Source: Diploptera punctata (Eukaryota > Arthropoda > Insecta > Blattodea > Blaberidae). From it: a stretch of DNA of 64,000 bases. The notes beneath the pieces were generated by a model, which did no database searches, was not told the DNA's origin, and was given only the letters and a program-made list of their open reading frames with translations. The DNA is taken from assembly GCA_030220185.1 (NCBI GenBank), contig JASPKZ010007250.1:2083001-2147000 (forward strand), given 5' to 3'. The position numbers and the translations under genes were made by a program. This document shows positions 1-8,594 of the stretch, one piece after another (the stretch's first letter is position 1; every line of letters begins with the position of its first letter).

Positions 1-160
1 AAGGCCCTCTCTTCCACTCAACCAGCACAAATACAAATAAATATTCGACAAATATAGATATACACTATACTAATTATAAACAGTTAAAGATACAATAAAT
101 GTAGCAATGTAAATGTCATGTACAAACAACATTTTATAGGGCAATAACAATAATGATACG

Positions 161-193
<33 letters not shown>

Positions 194-690
194 TAAATAT
201 GTTACATTATATCGGAAACACCAATTTTAATATATATATATATATATATATATCTTACACTGGATAATAATGAAGTCGAGTTTAGAGCAAATATAAATTT
301 AGATTTCTTTTAAAAGATGCCAATGTCCGGCAGCCCCTTATTTCTTGTGGTAGGGAATTCCAGTTGCGAGAAGTGGAGATGGTATATGACATGGAGTGAT
401 GTGATGTCCTATGTTGCGGTATATTAAGTAAGAGACTATGTTGTGATCTTGTGTTTAAGTTATGGTTTGAGGACAGATACTGGAAACGGGATGATAAATA
501 ATTGGGAATCGAGGTATGTAGGATCTTAAATAGGAGAATTAGACAGTGCGATTTTCTTCTCTCTTTTAGATGTAGCCATGACAATTCGTGGAATAATGGA
601 GAAATGTGATCGTATTTTCGAACATTAAATATGAATCTGATACACATATTATGGACACGCTGCAGTTTGTCCGACAATCCGTCACTTGAA
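1..690 (-). mobile_element. LINE-F (CR1/jockey-like) 3' part with RT C-terminus
   Basis: Minus-strand remnant of a non-LTR retrotransposon. The reading frame from about 690 down to 282 gives the typical end of a CR1/jockey-type polymerase: an LQRVHN..IRFIF..RKYDHISP segment, then SWLHLKERR, then the hallmark WNSLP followed by SFKRNL and a stop. About 280 bases of AT-rich 3' UTR follow, ending at position 1 with the same TTAACTCCACCAG-type end seen in the other LINE-F copies. The apparent ATG at 752 lies in upstream flanking repeat, so the copy is 5'-truncated and not a gene. Confidence 0.8.
157..252. repeat. Microsatellites in LINE-F 3' UTR
   Basis: An AAT/ATA triplet run at about 157-193 and a TA run at 231-252, inside the AT-rich tail of the flanking LINE-F copy. 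Confidence 0.9.
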
Positions 691-694
691 GTAA

Positions 695-905
695 CTGTTG
701 AAGTAATTAAAACAATGTAGTAATTAAAACAATGTAGGTCTTTCGGAACCAATCCATCCTTAGAAGTTTTACATTACTGTCCAGCTATCATCCAGCTAAT
801 GAACTTTCTTCTGAAGATCGGATTGGTCCCGAAAGGCCTACAACGTTTTAATTATTCTAAAAGTCGAGGAAACTGAAAAATAAAGTACAATTTTATAACT
901 TTATA
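695..905 (+). repeat. Degenerate hammerhead-bearing foldback
   Basis: Inverted-repeat unit. GTAGGTCTTTCGG at about 735 on the plus strand is mirrored by CCCGAAAGGCCTAC at 828-841. The right arm contains a hammerhead-like core: CTGAAGA at 811-817, one extra T, a weakened helix II at 819-830, GAAA at 831-834, GGCC and then TA. Helix II has lost most of its pairing, so activity is doubtful. It adjoins the truncated 5' end of LINE-F. Confidence 0.55.
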
Positions 906-910
906 TTAAA

Positions 911-1256
911 TCCGTCCACCACTGTGGTCTCGAGGTAGCGTGCTGCCTTGTCACGCAGCGGGCCCGGGTTCGATCCCGGTCGGGGCAGTTTTTCTGGGTG
1001 TTGTTTTTATCGGGGTTTTTCCTCACCTGTAAGATAAATGTCAGGAAAACTTTAAGGCCCAAACGGTCCCCGAAATCATATGGCCATCATCAATATCCTT
1101 ATCATTAACATTATCATCATCATTATCCTTCACCGGTGTGGAAAGCAACAGGAAGCTTCCACACCTACAATTCTCTAGTAAATATGCAAGCATAGCATGA
1201 ACATGCTATGATTGCAGTGAAGGACCTGCCTTCGTGCATAATTACTTTGGATGGAT
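911..1256 (+). mobile_element. SINE1a (tRNA-headed SINE)
   Basis: tRNA-like head with an A-box-like region (GGTCTCGAGGTAGCGTG) and a clear B box (GGTTCGATCCC at about 967). The SINE1 body follows (TTTTTATCGGGG, CCTCACCTGTAAG, TGTCAGGAAAACTTTAAGG). Variant a then has the CACACC/TTCTCTAGTAAA segment and ends in a GGAT-repeat tail. Related copies lie at 7421-7725 and 30342-30688. It would be transcribed by RNA polymerase III and mobilised by a LINE. Confidence 0.85.
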
Positions 1257-1289
1257 GGATATTAGATTATTTTTTATATTCTTTGATGT

Positions 1290-1965
1290 CCACAGTTGTG
1301 GTCCCGATGTAGCGTGCTGCCTTGTCATGTAGCGGGCCCGGGTTCCATGCCCGGACGGGAGTAGTTTCCCTGATGAGTTTTTTTTTTTTGGGGGGGGGGT
1401 TCCTCACCTGCAAGACAATATAGTAAAATTCATGCTAAGATTCCGTTGAAGTATTAAGTCACAATAATAACATTTACGAATAAAAGTATAAAATATTCAC
1501 CTGTAGGACCGTCTCCTCAACTTAATATGTTCTATGATTCTGTAGGCCTTTCGGGACTAGTACCATCATCAGTAGAACGAAGCAGATCTGTATTTGTTGA
1601 CCCTCGTTGAAGCACACACAAATACAGGATGATGGGACTAGTCCCGAAAGGCCTACAGAGTGCTAAAACATTTTAAGTTGAGGAGACGGATCTATAGGTG
1701 ACTACTTTATAGTTTTATTTGTAAATTTTAATATTGTGAGACAATTGCCAGAAAACTTTAAGGCTTAAACGGTCCCCGAACATCATCTGGCCATCATTAT
1801 AAATTCGCCTCACTAGATAAAGGCCTCTCCTGGCGCATTATTACCATGACCGTCACCTTTCATATCTCGGCGCAGCGTAACCCTGCCTTATAGGCGCCCC
1901 AAACTCAGAAATGGGTTACAAGTACGTCATGCCAGGACAGAATACTAGAAATGTAATGACAATCT
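1290..1965 (+). mobile_element. SINE1b, split by a hammerhead foldback
   Basis: A second tRNA-headed SINE1 with a damaged B box. The head and early body run 1290-1419. The body resumes at 1746 (GCCAGAAAACTTTAAGG) and continues through the variant b segment (CTCCTGGCGCA, GCGTAACCC, GGGTTACAAGTACG) to about 1965. The interruption at 1420-1738 is flanked by the 7-bp duplication AGACAAT (1413-1419 and 1739-1745), which shows the foldback inserted into the SINE. A T/G homopolymer tract lies at 1378-1400. Confidence 0.8.
1420..1738. mobile_element. Foldback element with hammerhead-like core
   Basis: Inverted-repeat element inserted in SINE1b with a 7-bp TSD. The arms run from about 1450 inward and from 1738 inward. 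They share GTCTCCTCAACTTAA / TTAAGTTGAGGAGAC and GTAGGCCTTTCGGGACTAG / its complement. On the minus strand, left arm, a full CTGATGA (plus coordinates 1566-1572) leads into a hairpin, GAAA (1549-1552) and GGCC. The right-arm copy has lost the first core bases (AGGATGA at 1626-1632). It is the same family as 52091-52415 and 61528-62226. Confidence 0.75.
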
Positions 1966-1979
1966 GGTTCTAAAATATA

Positions 1980-2265
1980 CCTAACTACTTCATTCTCATA
2001 TACATGCAATATTTTCTCCTCCCTTAAAATAAAAGTCTATGTTTCGCATCCATATAATATGGAGCTGGGAGAATAACATTTTTATATATTTTCAGTTTAA
2101 CGTTTCTTAAGAGAAGTTGGGACAAGCGTCCATGTAATGCATAATAATACGTGTTTCCAGAATTGAGCATATTTTAAATTTATTTGTGTACCTCATTCCT
2201 GTTTCTAATTATTTTTCCTAGGTATTTAAATGCAGCTACTTCTTCAAAATTTCCCTAGTTAGATA
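1980..2265 (-). mobile_element. LINE-A fragment (degenerate)
   Basis: Minus-strand piece of the RT C-terminal region, recognisable by the segments encoding FKYLG, KLKIYK and ETWTL-like motifs in other copies. It is broken by many substitutions and carries no open frame. It abuts the TIR element that starts at 2269. Confidence 0.7.
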
Positions 2266-2470
2266 TTAATTACACTGGTCAACATTATTTTTGTCTCCTG
2301 AGTACCAATAGTTGCACTTAATGCACTTTTTTTTATCATGTTTACAAATATGTATTCGGAATTTCTCCATCCACAGTTTTTTTATTTCAATTTCAATTAA
2401 TGGATTTAGACAATTATTTTTTTAATAAACGTTTTTTCGTCCATTTGTCCACTGTAAAATAACACCAAAT

Positions 2471-2614
2471 GAGTTAACGCAGGAGATTTCAGCTATGGAA
2501 AAGAGATATCAAGGCAAATGGAATCATATTATGCTGGCCGATTATTCTTGGACCATCGAGAGGGATGCTCCACAGGCGAAATATAGCAGAAAATCGTTAT
2601 TTCTTACTTTCTAG
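2471..2614 (+). pseudogene. 47-codon coding relic within element H
   Basis: In-frame segment beginning ELTQEISAMEK, then GKW, LADY.W and RDAP..KYSRKS, ending FLTF and a stop. The copy at 13060-13203 reads in the same frame to the same stop (GKW, ML.DYCW, RDVPK). From memory it resembles the C-terminus of a widespread uncharacterised insect repeat protein containing a GKW..ADYCW..KRD block. No start codon or upstream frame is preserved. Function is unknown. Confidence 0.5.
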
Positions 2615-3035
2615 GTGAGTCTGAATGTTCGAATATTGTGTAGTTACGAATGTAGAAAATATTAAAGTGTGTGAAATTATAAATGCCAATCTCACGGAAA
2701 CCTTGCGTGATGGAGAAATTTGAATTGATATTTGAATTCAGGAGAAAAAAATACTATCGAATCACATATTTTTCTTTCTGAGACAAATTCCAATTTAATC
2801 AATGTTTCGATCCAAATTTTGAAATTTTACATGTATGTGATAAGGGTAAGAAGTTGGACCTTTTGGAGGCTGTGGAAATAAATAAATTGAAAACTAGTAA
2901 TAAACTGTTAAATTCTCAACTTGATTTGAATGAATCGCCTTTGTTAAATTAAAGAATTTAAATAAATTGTTGTTGTATTGTTGCTTAGATCAGTCGATAT
3001 GTACTATGATAACACAATTCATAATTTGTTAACAT

Positions 3036-3074
3036 GTCTGAAGAAGGTACAGTGTACCGAAACAGCTGTCACTG
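3036..3074 (+). ncRNA. Hammerhead ribozyme-like motif, GUC type
   Basis: CTGAAGA at 3038-3044, one extra A at 3045, helix II GGTAC (3046-3050) pairing with GTACC (3054-3058) around an AGT loop, GAAA at 3059-3062, and helix III CAGCTG (3063-3068), a perfect palindrome. Then T3069 and C3070 form a GUC cleavage triplet. Helix I is weak in the monomer (two pairs). The palindromic helix III is best explained by a dimeric ribozyme. Activity is untested. Confidence 0.5.
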
Positions 3075-3762
3075 AATATACTTACTTACTTACTCACTGG
3101 CACTATCGAACCCTTAGGTTCATGGCCGCGCGGGCATAAGCTCTCCATACATCCCTATCCTGAGCTAATGCTTAACAAACATTCCCTGTATAATCTACTT
3201 CCCTGAAATCATAGTTAATGTTATTCTCCCACCTCATTCTTGGTCTACCAACTGGGCGTTTTCCCTCTGGCTTTCCTACAAGAAGCTTCCATGCAAGTCT
3301 TTCATTCCCCATACGTGCAACATGTCCTGCCCATCGCAGTCTACGAGACTTAACTGTTGTTATTATATCTGGCTTCCTATAAAGACCATGTAGTTAATTA
3401 TTATGTAGTCTACTCCATTCACCTGTCTGTTTATCTCTTTTTGGTCCAAAAATTTTCCTAAATACTTTATTCTCAAATACTTGTAATCTCCTTTCCTCCC
3501 TTAAAGTAAGAGTCCATGTTTCGCATCCATATAATATAACTAATAGAATAATAGTTTTATATATTTTCAGTTTAACGTTTTTTGAAAGGAGTTGGGACAT
3601 CAAGAGTCTCTGCAATGCATAATAGCATGCATTTCCAGAATTGAGCCTATGTTTAATTTCTTTGTGCATCTCATTCCTATTTGTGATTATTGTTCCTAGG
3701 TATTTGAATTCAGCCACTTCCTCAAAATTTCCCTCATTTGTCATTAGCTGTCACTGAATATA
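3064..3762. repeat. 17-bp target-site duplication of LINE-A
   Basis: AGCTGTCACTGAATATA occurs at 3064-3080 and again at 3746-3762, flanking the LINE-A copy. The sequence is uninterrupted at 47470-47485 in the related repeat, apart from substitutions. Confidence 0.9.
3081..3745 (-). mobile_element. LINE-A 5'-truncated copy (RT C-terminus)
   Basis: Minus-strand RTE-like non-LTR retrotransposon fragment. The frame 3744-3394 encodes FKYLGTIIT, KLKIYKTIIL, YGCETWTL, REERRLQVFENKVFRKIFGPKRD and then LHNN before a stop. The region encoding GHVARMGNE, GKRPVGRPRMRWEN and VDYTGND continues in disrupted form to the 3' end. That end is marked by CTATCGAA and a (TTAC)n tail at 3081-3096. A 17-bp TSD flanks it. 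The truncation shares the bases AGCT with the target, suggesting microhomology. Confidence 0.85.
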
Positions 3763-3852
3763 TCTTAATAAATATGAAAATCAAATAAAACTAAGTTTCA
3801 TTTTTATTTAATTAATAGAAATAAAGTTTATTTTTCTTTGCTCAGTGTTATC

Positions 3853-4608
3853 CAGTTCTATCTAATCCAAATTGAATTTAATGTTTGATTAAGTTCCACA
3901 ACGTTCTAAAATCCGTGCCTTATGCAATTATCCAGCAGGTAACATAATTGAGGAAAGGGTCAAAGTTGTGGTAGAATAATAGGATCCAGACTAGCAAGAA
4001 TACTTTCTATCTTCCCTAGAAATATATCCTGGGGCACCGCTAAGCAACTTCCTTGTTGCTCGGGTCAGAAACTGGCATTACCTCAAACTTTCTTAGGCAC
4101 AAAGATTACTCTAACGACATAGGAGAACTATGATTTGCATAATCTGTCGCAAAACATATACTACCCGCTTTTCTCCTCATCCCCTGTTCTCTCTCATGTG
4201 CACGTAGTGTTGCTCCCCTTAAAGCAAGTAAACAAACCAACATTATGGCTTAACCTGATTATTTCTACATACAATCGCTGTAAAAGTCTATCCGTAGAGT
4301 TGTGGCTCTGGTAAAGGGATGTAGAGGAAGAGAAGGGTAGGGAAATTTCATTATATATTCTAATGGCTAAGTTAAGGAGTGTAAAACAAACAACACAGGA
4401 GCTCGGTAGGAAAAACCGTGAAGAGAAACAAAATGAAAGCTAAAATGTTAAACTTAGGACAGCTACTTTTTTATTTGCAGAACGAAGCAATCATGTTACT
4501 TTTACGCAGGTTATTATTCCATTAACAAGATTATGAAATGCTTATACCAATTATATTAAAACAACCAAACTTATGTCTAATTTTTTTTTCTGGAATCGTT
4601 AAGATAAT
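3853..4608. other. No recognisable feature
   Basis: AT-rich sequence in which I see no coding frame, tRNA or repeat shared with the rest of the window. Confidence 0.6.
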
Positions 4609-5911
4609 GTCATGACCAGGGTACGGATTTTTATGTTCTAATAGTTAAGATTACAACATAGTATACTTACTCACTGGCACTATCGAACCCGTAGGTTCAT
4701 GGCCGCGCGGAAAAAAGCTCCCCATACATCCATATCCTGAGCTAATGCTTTCCCTGTATAATCTACTTACCTGAAATCATAGTTAATGTTGTTCTCCCAC
4801 CTCATTATTGGTCTACCAACTGGGCGTTTTCCCTCCGTCTTTCCTACAAGAAGCTTCCATGCACGTCTTTCATTCCCCATACGCGCAACATGTCCTGCCC
4901 ATCGCAGTCTACGAGACTTAACTGTTCTTATTATATCTGGCTTCCTATAAAGACCATGTAGTTCATTGTTATGTAGTTTTCTCCATGCACCTGTCTGTTC
5001 ATGTCTCTTCGGTCCAAAAATTTTCCTAAGAACATTATTCTCAAAAACTCGTAATCTCCTTTCCTCCCTTAAAGTAAGAGTCCATGTTTCGTACACATAT
5101 AATATAACTGGTAGAATAATAGTTGTATATATTTTCAGTTTAACGTTTTTTCAAAGGAGTTGGGACATAAAAAGTCTCTGTAATGCATAATAGCACGCAT
5201 TTCCAGAATTGAGCCTATGTTTAATATCTTTGTGGATCTCATTCATATTTGTGATTATTGTTCCTAGGTATTTGAATTCAGCCACTTCCTCAAAATTTCC
5301 CTCATTTGTCATTAGCTCTCCATTTCCATTATATAATGCATTTCTACGTGTGACCATATATTTAGTTTTATTGATATTTACTTCCAGTTCTAAGTCCTTA
5401 GTGTTACTCAGTAGTGTGTGCGTGTTGTCCTTTAGTATCTCCTCGCTACCAGCCAATAGTACTACATCATCAGCATAAACTAACTGCTTATTAATATCAT
5501 TGAGTTGTAAGCCTTCCTCATTCTCTAAATATTTGGTATAGTGATAAAATTAATTTAAGAAGTCTTTATATCCAATCAACTGTTTTTTTATAATATAACT
5601 TACAAAAAACGTTTTTCAATAATGTTTGTGTGGGATCTAGCAATACTAAATTTATATTTTACGTCTTACTTTTAAATTAAAAAAAGAAATAATGTAAATA
5701 GAACACTATTTTTTAATTTAAAAGTAAAATGGGTAATACAAATGAAATAATGCTCGATTCCACACAAAAATTATTAAGAAACGTTTTTGAAAGTTATATT
5801 ATTAAAAAATCAGTTGGTTGGATATAAAGAGCTTATTGCATTAATTTTATCACTATACTATGTTGGCAATCTTAACTTTTAGAACCTAAAAATCCGCTCT
5901 CTACTCATGAC
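4609..5911. mobile_element. Foldback MITE (about 433 bp) split by LINE-A
   Basis: The left end 4609-4665 (GTCATGACCAGGG through TTAAGATTACAACATAGTATA) is the inverted complement of 5855-5911, with some substitutions. Inside it, 5536-5610 is the inverted complement of about 5770-5858 (TATAGTGATAAAATTAA against TTAATTTTATCACTATA). Removing the LINE-A copy at 4666-5535 joins the two left pieces at GTATA and restores one long foldback of about 433 bp. No coding capacity. Probably a MITE-type derivative. Confidence 0.75.
4666..5535 (-). mobile_element. LINE-A copy nested in foldback MITE
   Basis: Minus-strand LINE-A copy starting upstream of the RT YADD region (the GLQLN and YADDVVLL equivalents lie at about 5450-5520). 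It runs through LEVNINKTKYMV, FKYLGTIIT, CYYALQRL, ETWTLTLREERRL, FGPKRHEQTG, GHVARMGNERRAWKLLVGK and GKRPVGRP..RWENNINYD to the CTATCGAA 3' end. Frameshifts separate the frames 5456-5151 and 5096-4767. Flanking GTATA (4661-4665 and 5536-5540, the latter read as GTATA from 5536) is the likely TSD. Confidence 0.85.
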
Positions 5912-6187
5912 TTTTTTTACAGCGTATATAGGTTTGGGGTCACTACGCAGATTTATATAGGCCTATATGGATCTGGAAATGATTGAACTTCTTCTTCTTC
6001 ACTTCACGGGCTAGGCAAATTGCCTGTTCCGCCTCACAGTTGTTCTGTCCATCTTGTCACTTGCCTTCCTACATTCATTAAACCTCTTGGCTTGTAGTTA
6101 AATGCTGCTTTTGGTAACCTTGTTACATTCATTCTTTCTACATGTCTGTACCATGTATTTCTATATTATTTGATTTTATCATTCAAT

Positions 6188-6188
<1 letters not shown>

Positions 6189-6222
<34 letters not shown>
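6189..6222. repeat. (TA)n microsatellite
   Basis: A TA dinucleotide run inside LINE-I. Confidence 0.95.
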
Positions 6223-6223
<1 letters not shown>

Positions 6224-6515
6224 CTCTGCTCTTATATCTTCATTCTTTATCCGACCCATTCTTGTGCAGCCTTTTGTTCTTCTAAGGAAGTTCATTTCTT
6301 CGTTTTGTATTCTACTTTGCAATTTTTTGGTCATTACCCAAGTTTCGCTCCCATAAAGTAATGCAGGAACTGTCAATGTTTTATAAAACTTCAGTCTAGT
6401 ATCTCTTCTTGTTTTGTTATTTAATATTCTATGTAGGCCTATAGTTCCGCATATCATTTGAAATTTTGACAGTTTCATATTTATGTCTCTTTCAGTTTTT
6501 GTGTTTACAGTAAAA

Positions 6516-6519
<4 letters not shown>

Positions 6520-6548
<29 letters not shown>

Positions 6549-6623
6549 CCTTTCAAGTGATAGACCTAGCGGTTTGGCCAGTGTTCTATAAATTCTGGTT
6601 TCATGTGTGTTGCTGTACTGTGT
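6520..6623 (-). mobile_element. Short insertion with (CTT)n tail and 12-bp TSD
   Basis: About 104 bp inserted in LINE-I. CAGTAAAATTAC at 6508-6519 is repeated at 6624-6635. The insert starts with a CTT run (a GAA tail on the minus strand) and has about 70 bp of body. It is a severely truncated LINE or SINE 3' end. Confidence 0.75.
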
Positions 6624-6819
6624 CAGTAAAATTACAACCCAATTTGTTATTTGTTCCAGAGGTTTGTTGTCTATTAAGATTTTGATCTTATATATTCACT
6701 TCCCCAAAATGCCATTATTTTCGTTTTTTTTTTTTTGTTTTGATATTTTAAAATTATATTCTTGGTATAACTATTATTGAACTTCTATAGGAAAAAAAAA
6801 TCCTCTGAGGTTTAATCCA

Positions 6820-6917
6820 AGATTTAAATTAAAATTCTTTATACCTCACCTCATATCCAGTTTTCTAATTGGAATATTGGATACGAAGTGGGGTATAAAA
6901 AATTTTAATATAAATCT
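6820..6917. repeat. Small inverted repeat
   Basis: About 30-nt arms at 6820-6849 and 6888-6917, matching at roughly 27 of 30 positions (AGATTT..ATTAAAATT..TTTATACC). The sequence CATATCCAG / CTGGATATG continues the symmetry at the edges. No coding content. Confidence 0.6.
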
Positions 6918-6944
6918 GGATATGATCTCATTTATAGAAATTAT

Positions 6945-7072
6945 AAGGCAAAGTGGATGGGACGTGTGATTAGAATGGAGGGAAAAAGAGACCCTTATCA
7001 AGTTATTGCCAATCAACCACAAGAAAAAACAAAAAAAATGGCGGGATGATGTGTACATTGATATTAAATTAC
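6945..7072 (+). mobile_element. LINE C-terminal fragment
   Basis: Plus-strand reading KAKWMGRVIRMEGKRDPYQVI resembles the late RT-tail block (W.GHV.RM) of the other LINEs. It is followed by an A-rich stretch and the SINE2 boundary. The family is not assigned. Confidence 0.45.
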
Positions 7073-7408
7073 ATGGCGCGACAGGCTTAGAAAGCTTTTG
7101 GCCTACCATCCGGCTGCCGGCATCACACCTACATGTGTTAATTACAGAGGTAGACGATCATCCAGCCAGTGTAGGGATGACATGTGGTCAGAAAATCGGA
7201 CCTCGCAGCCATTACAGCTGGTTTTCTCAAACCTGGAGTCGCTACTTATTGTAGCTACCAAAATTCTTCACGATGCTGGATCAGCACCGGTCCCATACTG
7301 ACCGAAATTCCATGAAAAAAATTATTTCCCTTGGATACTCGAACCTTCGCAAGTCCTGTAGCTCTGCGTTAGGGCATCTTGCCTTAACCACTCGGATATG
7401 ACGCGGGT
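7073..7408 (-). mobile_element. SINE2 (tRNA-headed SINE)
   Basis: Minus-strand SINE2. The tRNA-like head is at about 7330-7405 (AGTGGTTAAGGCAAGATGCCC, then the B-box-like GGTTCGAGTATCC). The body has GGAATTTCGGTCAGTATGGGACC, AGTAGCGACTCCAGG and TAATTAACACATGTAGGTG before the GGCAGCCGG..GTAGGCC 3' end. It matches 15854-16201 and the 36.4-37.4 kb copies. Confidence 0.85.
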
Positions 7409-7737
7409 CACAATAATATCCATTTCATAGTAATTCTACCCGAGGTCAGATCTTTCACTGCAATCATAGCATTTTCATGCTATACCTTGCAGTTTTACTA
7501 GAGAATTATAGGTGTGGGAGCTTCCCGTTGCTTTCCACACCGGTGAAGATGATGATGGCCGGATGATTTTCGGGGGTCGTTGGGCCCTAAGCTTCCTGAC
7601 ATTTGTCTTACAGGAGAGGGAAAACCCCGAAAAAAACCTCACCCAGGAGCCTGTCCCGACCGGGAATCGAACCCGCGCCCGCTGCGTGACAAGGCAGCAA
7701 GCTACGTCCAGACTACAGCGGTGGACACAATAATATC
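7409..7737 (-). mobile_element. SINE1a with 12-bp TSD
   Basis: Complete minus-strand SINE1a at 7421-7725, with its tRNA-like head (CCACCGCTGTAGTC, GGTTCGATTCCC) at the right and the GGAT-type 3' end at the left. CACAATAATATC at 7409-7420 and 7726-7737 is the TSD. It inserted beside the head of the neighbouring SINE2. Confidence 0.9.
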
Positions 7738-7944
7738 AGAAAATGTAAAATCACAAGATGGAATGTAAGATCTAAGGAAATAGAAGACTCGATTAGGTCA
7801 GTCGGTGAGGCGAACTGTGGTGCCACATAAGAAGAAGAAGAAGAACAAGAAGAAAATAAATAAGCACCCGAACAATGCCGGGCAACCAGCTAGTATTATT
7901 GTAAAAATTATTGCACATGAAGGGACATTGAGTATTTCTATGGA
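7738..7944. other. Short (GAA)n tract and repeat end
   Basis: Contains a GAAGAAGAAG run at about 7829-7856 and a GCCGGGCAACCAGCTAGT end that looks like the terminus of an older dispersed repeat. No gene. Confidence 0.4.
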
Positions 7945-8227
7945 AAGAAGAATCCATCATCATATATGGCAGCGACAGCCCATTTTGGGCCCTAGCCTTC
8001 CTCAGAATGTACTTCCAGACTTCTCCATTTGCTGCTAAATTCTTCCAATTTCTAATTTTACTAATTATAATATCCAGCAAGACATCATCCTCCCATCTTA
8101 ATTTTGGTCTTTCAACTCTGGTGTGTAATGGTTGTCCCATACAGATATTTTTTAACAGTTCTATTATTGTCCATACGTACCAAATGTCCAGCCGAGGCCA
8201 ATCTATTAATTTTAATATACATAACAA
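7945..8227 (-). mobile_element. LINE-K C-terminal fragment
   Basis: The minus-strand frame 8227 down to about 7960 reads LKLIDWPRLDIWYVWTI, then RPKLRWEDDVLLDI and KIRNWKNLAANGEVWKYILRKARAQNGL. This is the terminal region of an RT polyprotein with the usual RP.LRWED...W..LA.....W pattern. A GATGATG tail sits at about 7953-7962. Truncated at the 5' end. Confidence 0.7.
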
Positions 8228-8377
8228 AAATCGCGTTCCTTATTTAATTCATATAATTCACAATTTATCCTTAAATATATTCACTTAGTTTTAGAGACGT
8301 ATAAGCCATGAATTAAATACTCGTAATAAAATAGACACCGTGTGTACAAGTCAATATCACGTGTACATGTCAACTCA

Positions 8378-8419
8378 TGACGTCACAAAGCCACAGCGCA
8401 TGCGAACTAGTATATAAAA
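8378..8419 (+). promoter_or_regulatory. Promoter-like cluster (CRE, GCGCATGCG, TATA)
   Basis: A palindromic CRE, TGACGTCA, lies at 8378-8385. An NRF1-like GCGCATGCG lies at 8396-8404. TATATAAAA lies at 8411-8419. Family G elements contain a related GCGCATGCGGGAGTCAATATAAAAAC arrangement, so this may be a promoter carried by a repeat. The first ATG downstream (8472) opens a 40-codon frame. Confidence 0.35.
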
Positions 8420-8471
8420 ACCATTAAGATTCTACTTGTAATCTCAGCGCAAACAAATATCAACCTTCAAT

Positions 8472-8594
8472 ATGAATTCAAGACACAAAACGGTGGGGTT
8501 AACTTACACAAGGGTAATAAAAAGAGAAAAAAATAAAGGGGAAGAAATTCAAATAAAAGAACAAGGGGGAAAGAAAAGGGTTTGTGTACACTGA
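8472..8594 (+). CDS. Hypothetical 40-aa ORF downstream of promoter-like block
   Basis: Begins MNSRHKTVGLTY and is lysine-rich (KREKNKGEE, KKRVCVH). It is placed 53 bases after the TATA-like box. I recognise no homologue, and an ORF this short arises easily by chance. It is listed only because of its position. Confidence 0.15.
   Translation: MNSRHKTVGLTYTRVIKREKNKGEEIQIKEQGGKKRVCVH

Larger units (their letters stand above)
2794..3825 (+). mobile_element. Hammerhead-bearing repeat (second family), split by LINE-A
   Basis: Sequence inserted in element H. It shares its 3' part with 47405-47535 (AACATGTCTGAAGAA, TTAATAAATATGAAAAT, AAATAAAACTAAGTTT). It is split at 3080 by the LINE-A copy. The hammerhead-like core is annotated separately. 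It is probably a Penelope-like-element terminal repeat or a non-autonomous derivative (inference). Confidence 0.5.
2269..3852 (+). mobile_element. TIR element H, interrupted
   Basis: Family H is present as 2269-2793 plus a 3' end at about 3826-3852. A second, uninterrupted copy at 12856-13412 defines it. The ends form a short imperfect terminal inverted repeat: TTACACTGGTCAA at the left and TTGCTCAGTGTTA (TTGCTCAGTGTGA in the other copy) at the right. This suggests a DNA transposon derivative. The 1-kb gap is filled by a hammerhead-bearing repeat at 2794-3825, which itself contains a LINE-A insertion. The superfamily is not identified. Confidence 0.65.
5985..6780 (-). mobile_element. LINE-I (RT C-terminus with GAA tail)
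   Basis: Minus-strand fragment. The upstream part at about 6635-6740 encodes TKIMAFWGSEYIRSKILIDNKPLEQ. The next part, 6510-6225, encodes INMKLSKFQMICGTI, KTRRDTRLKFYKTLTVPALLYGSETW, EEMNFLRRTKGCTRM and KNEDIRAEL. A TA microsatellite (6189-6222) breaks the frame. The C-terminal part then encodes TWYRHVERMNVTRLPKAAFNYKPRG and GRQVTRW. It ends at about 5985 in a GAAGAAG tail. It belongs with the LINE-B, C and E group. Confidence 0.75.

Noticed and set aside
5209..5478. Plus-strand ORFs opposite LINE-A and LINE-C copies (also 9040-9309 minus, 35078-35341 plus, 38240-38473 plus, 63486-63749 plus)
   Set aside because: They recur only because the RT frame of these LINEs leaves the opposite strand open.
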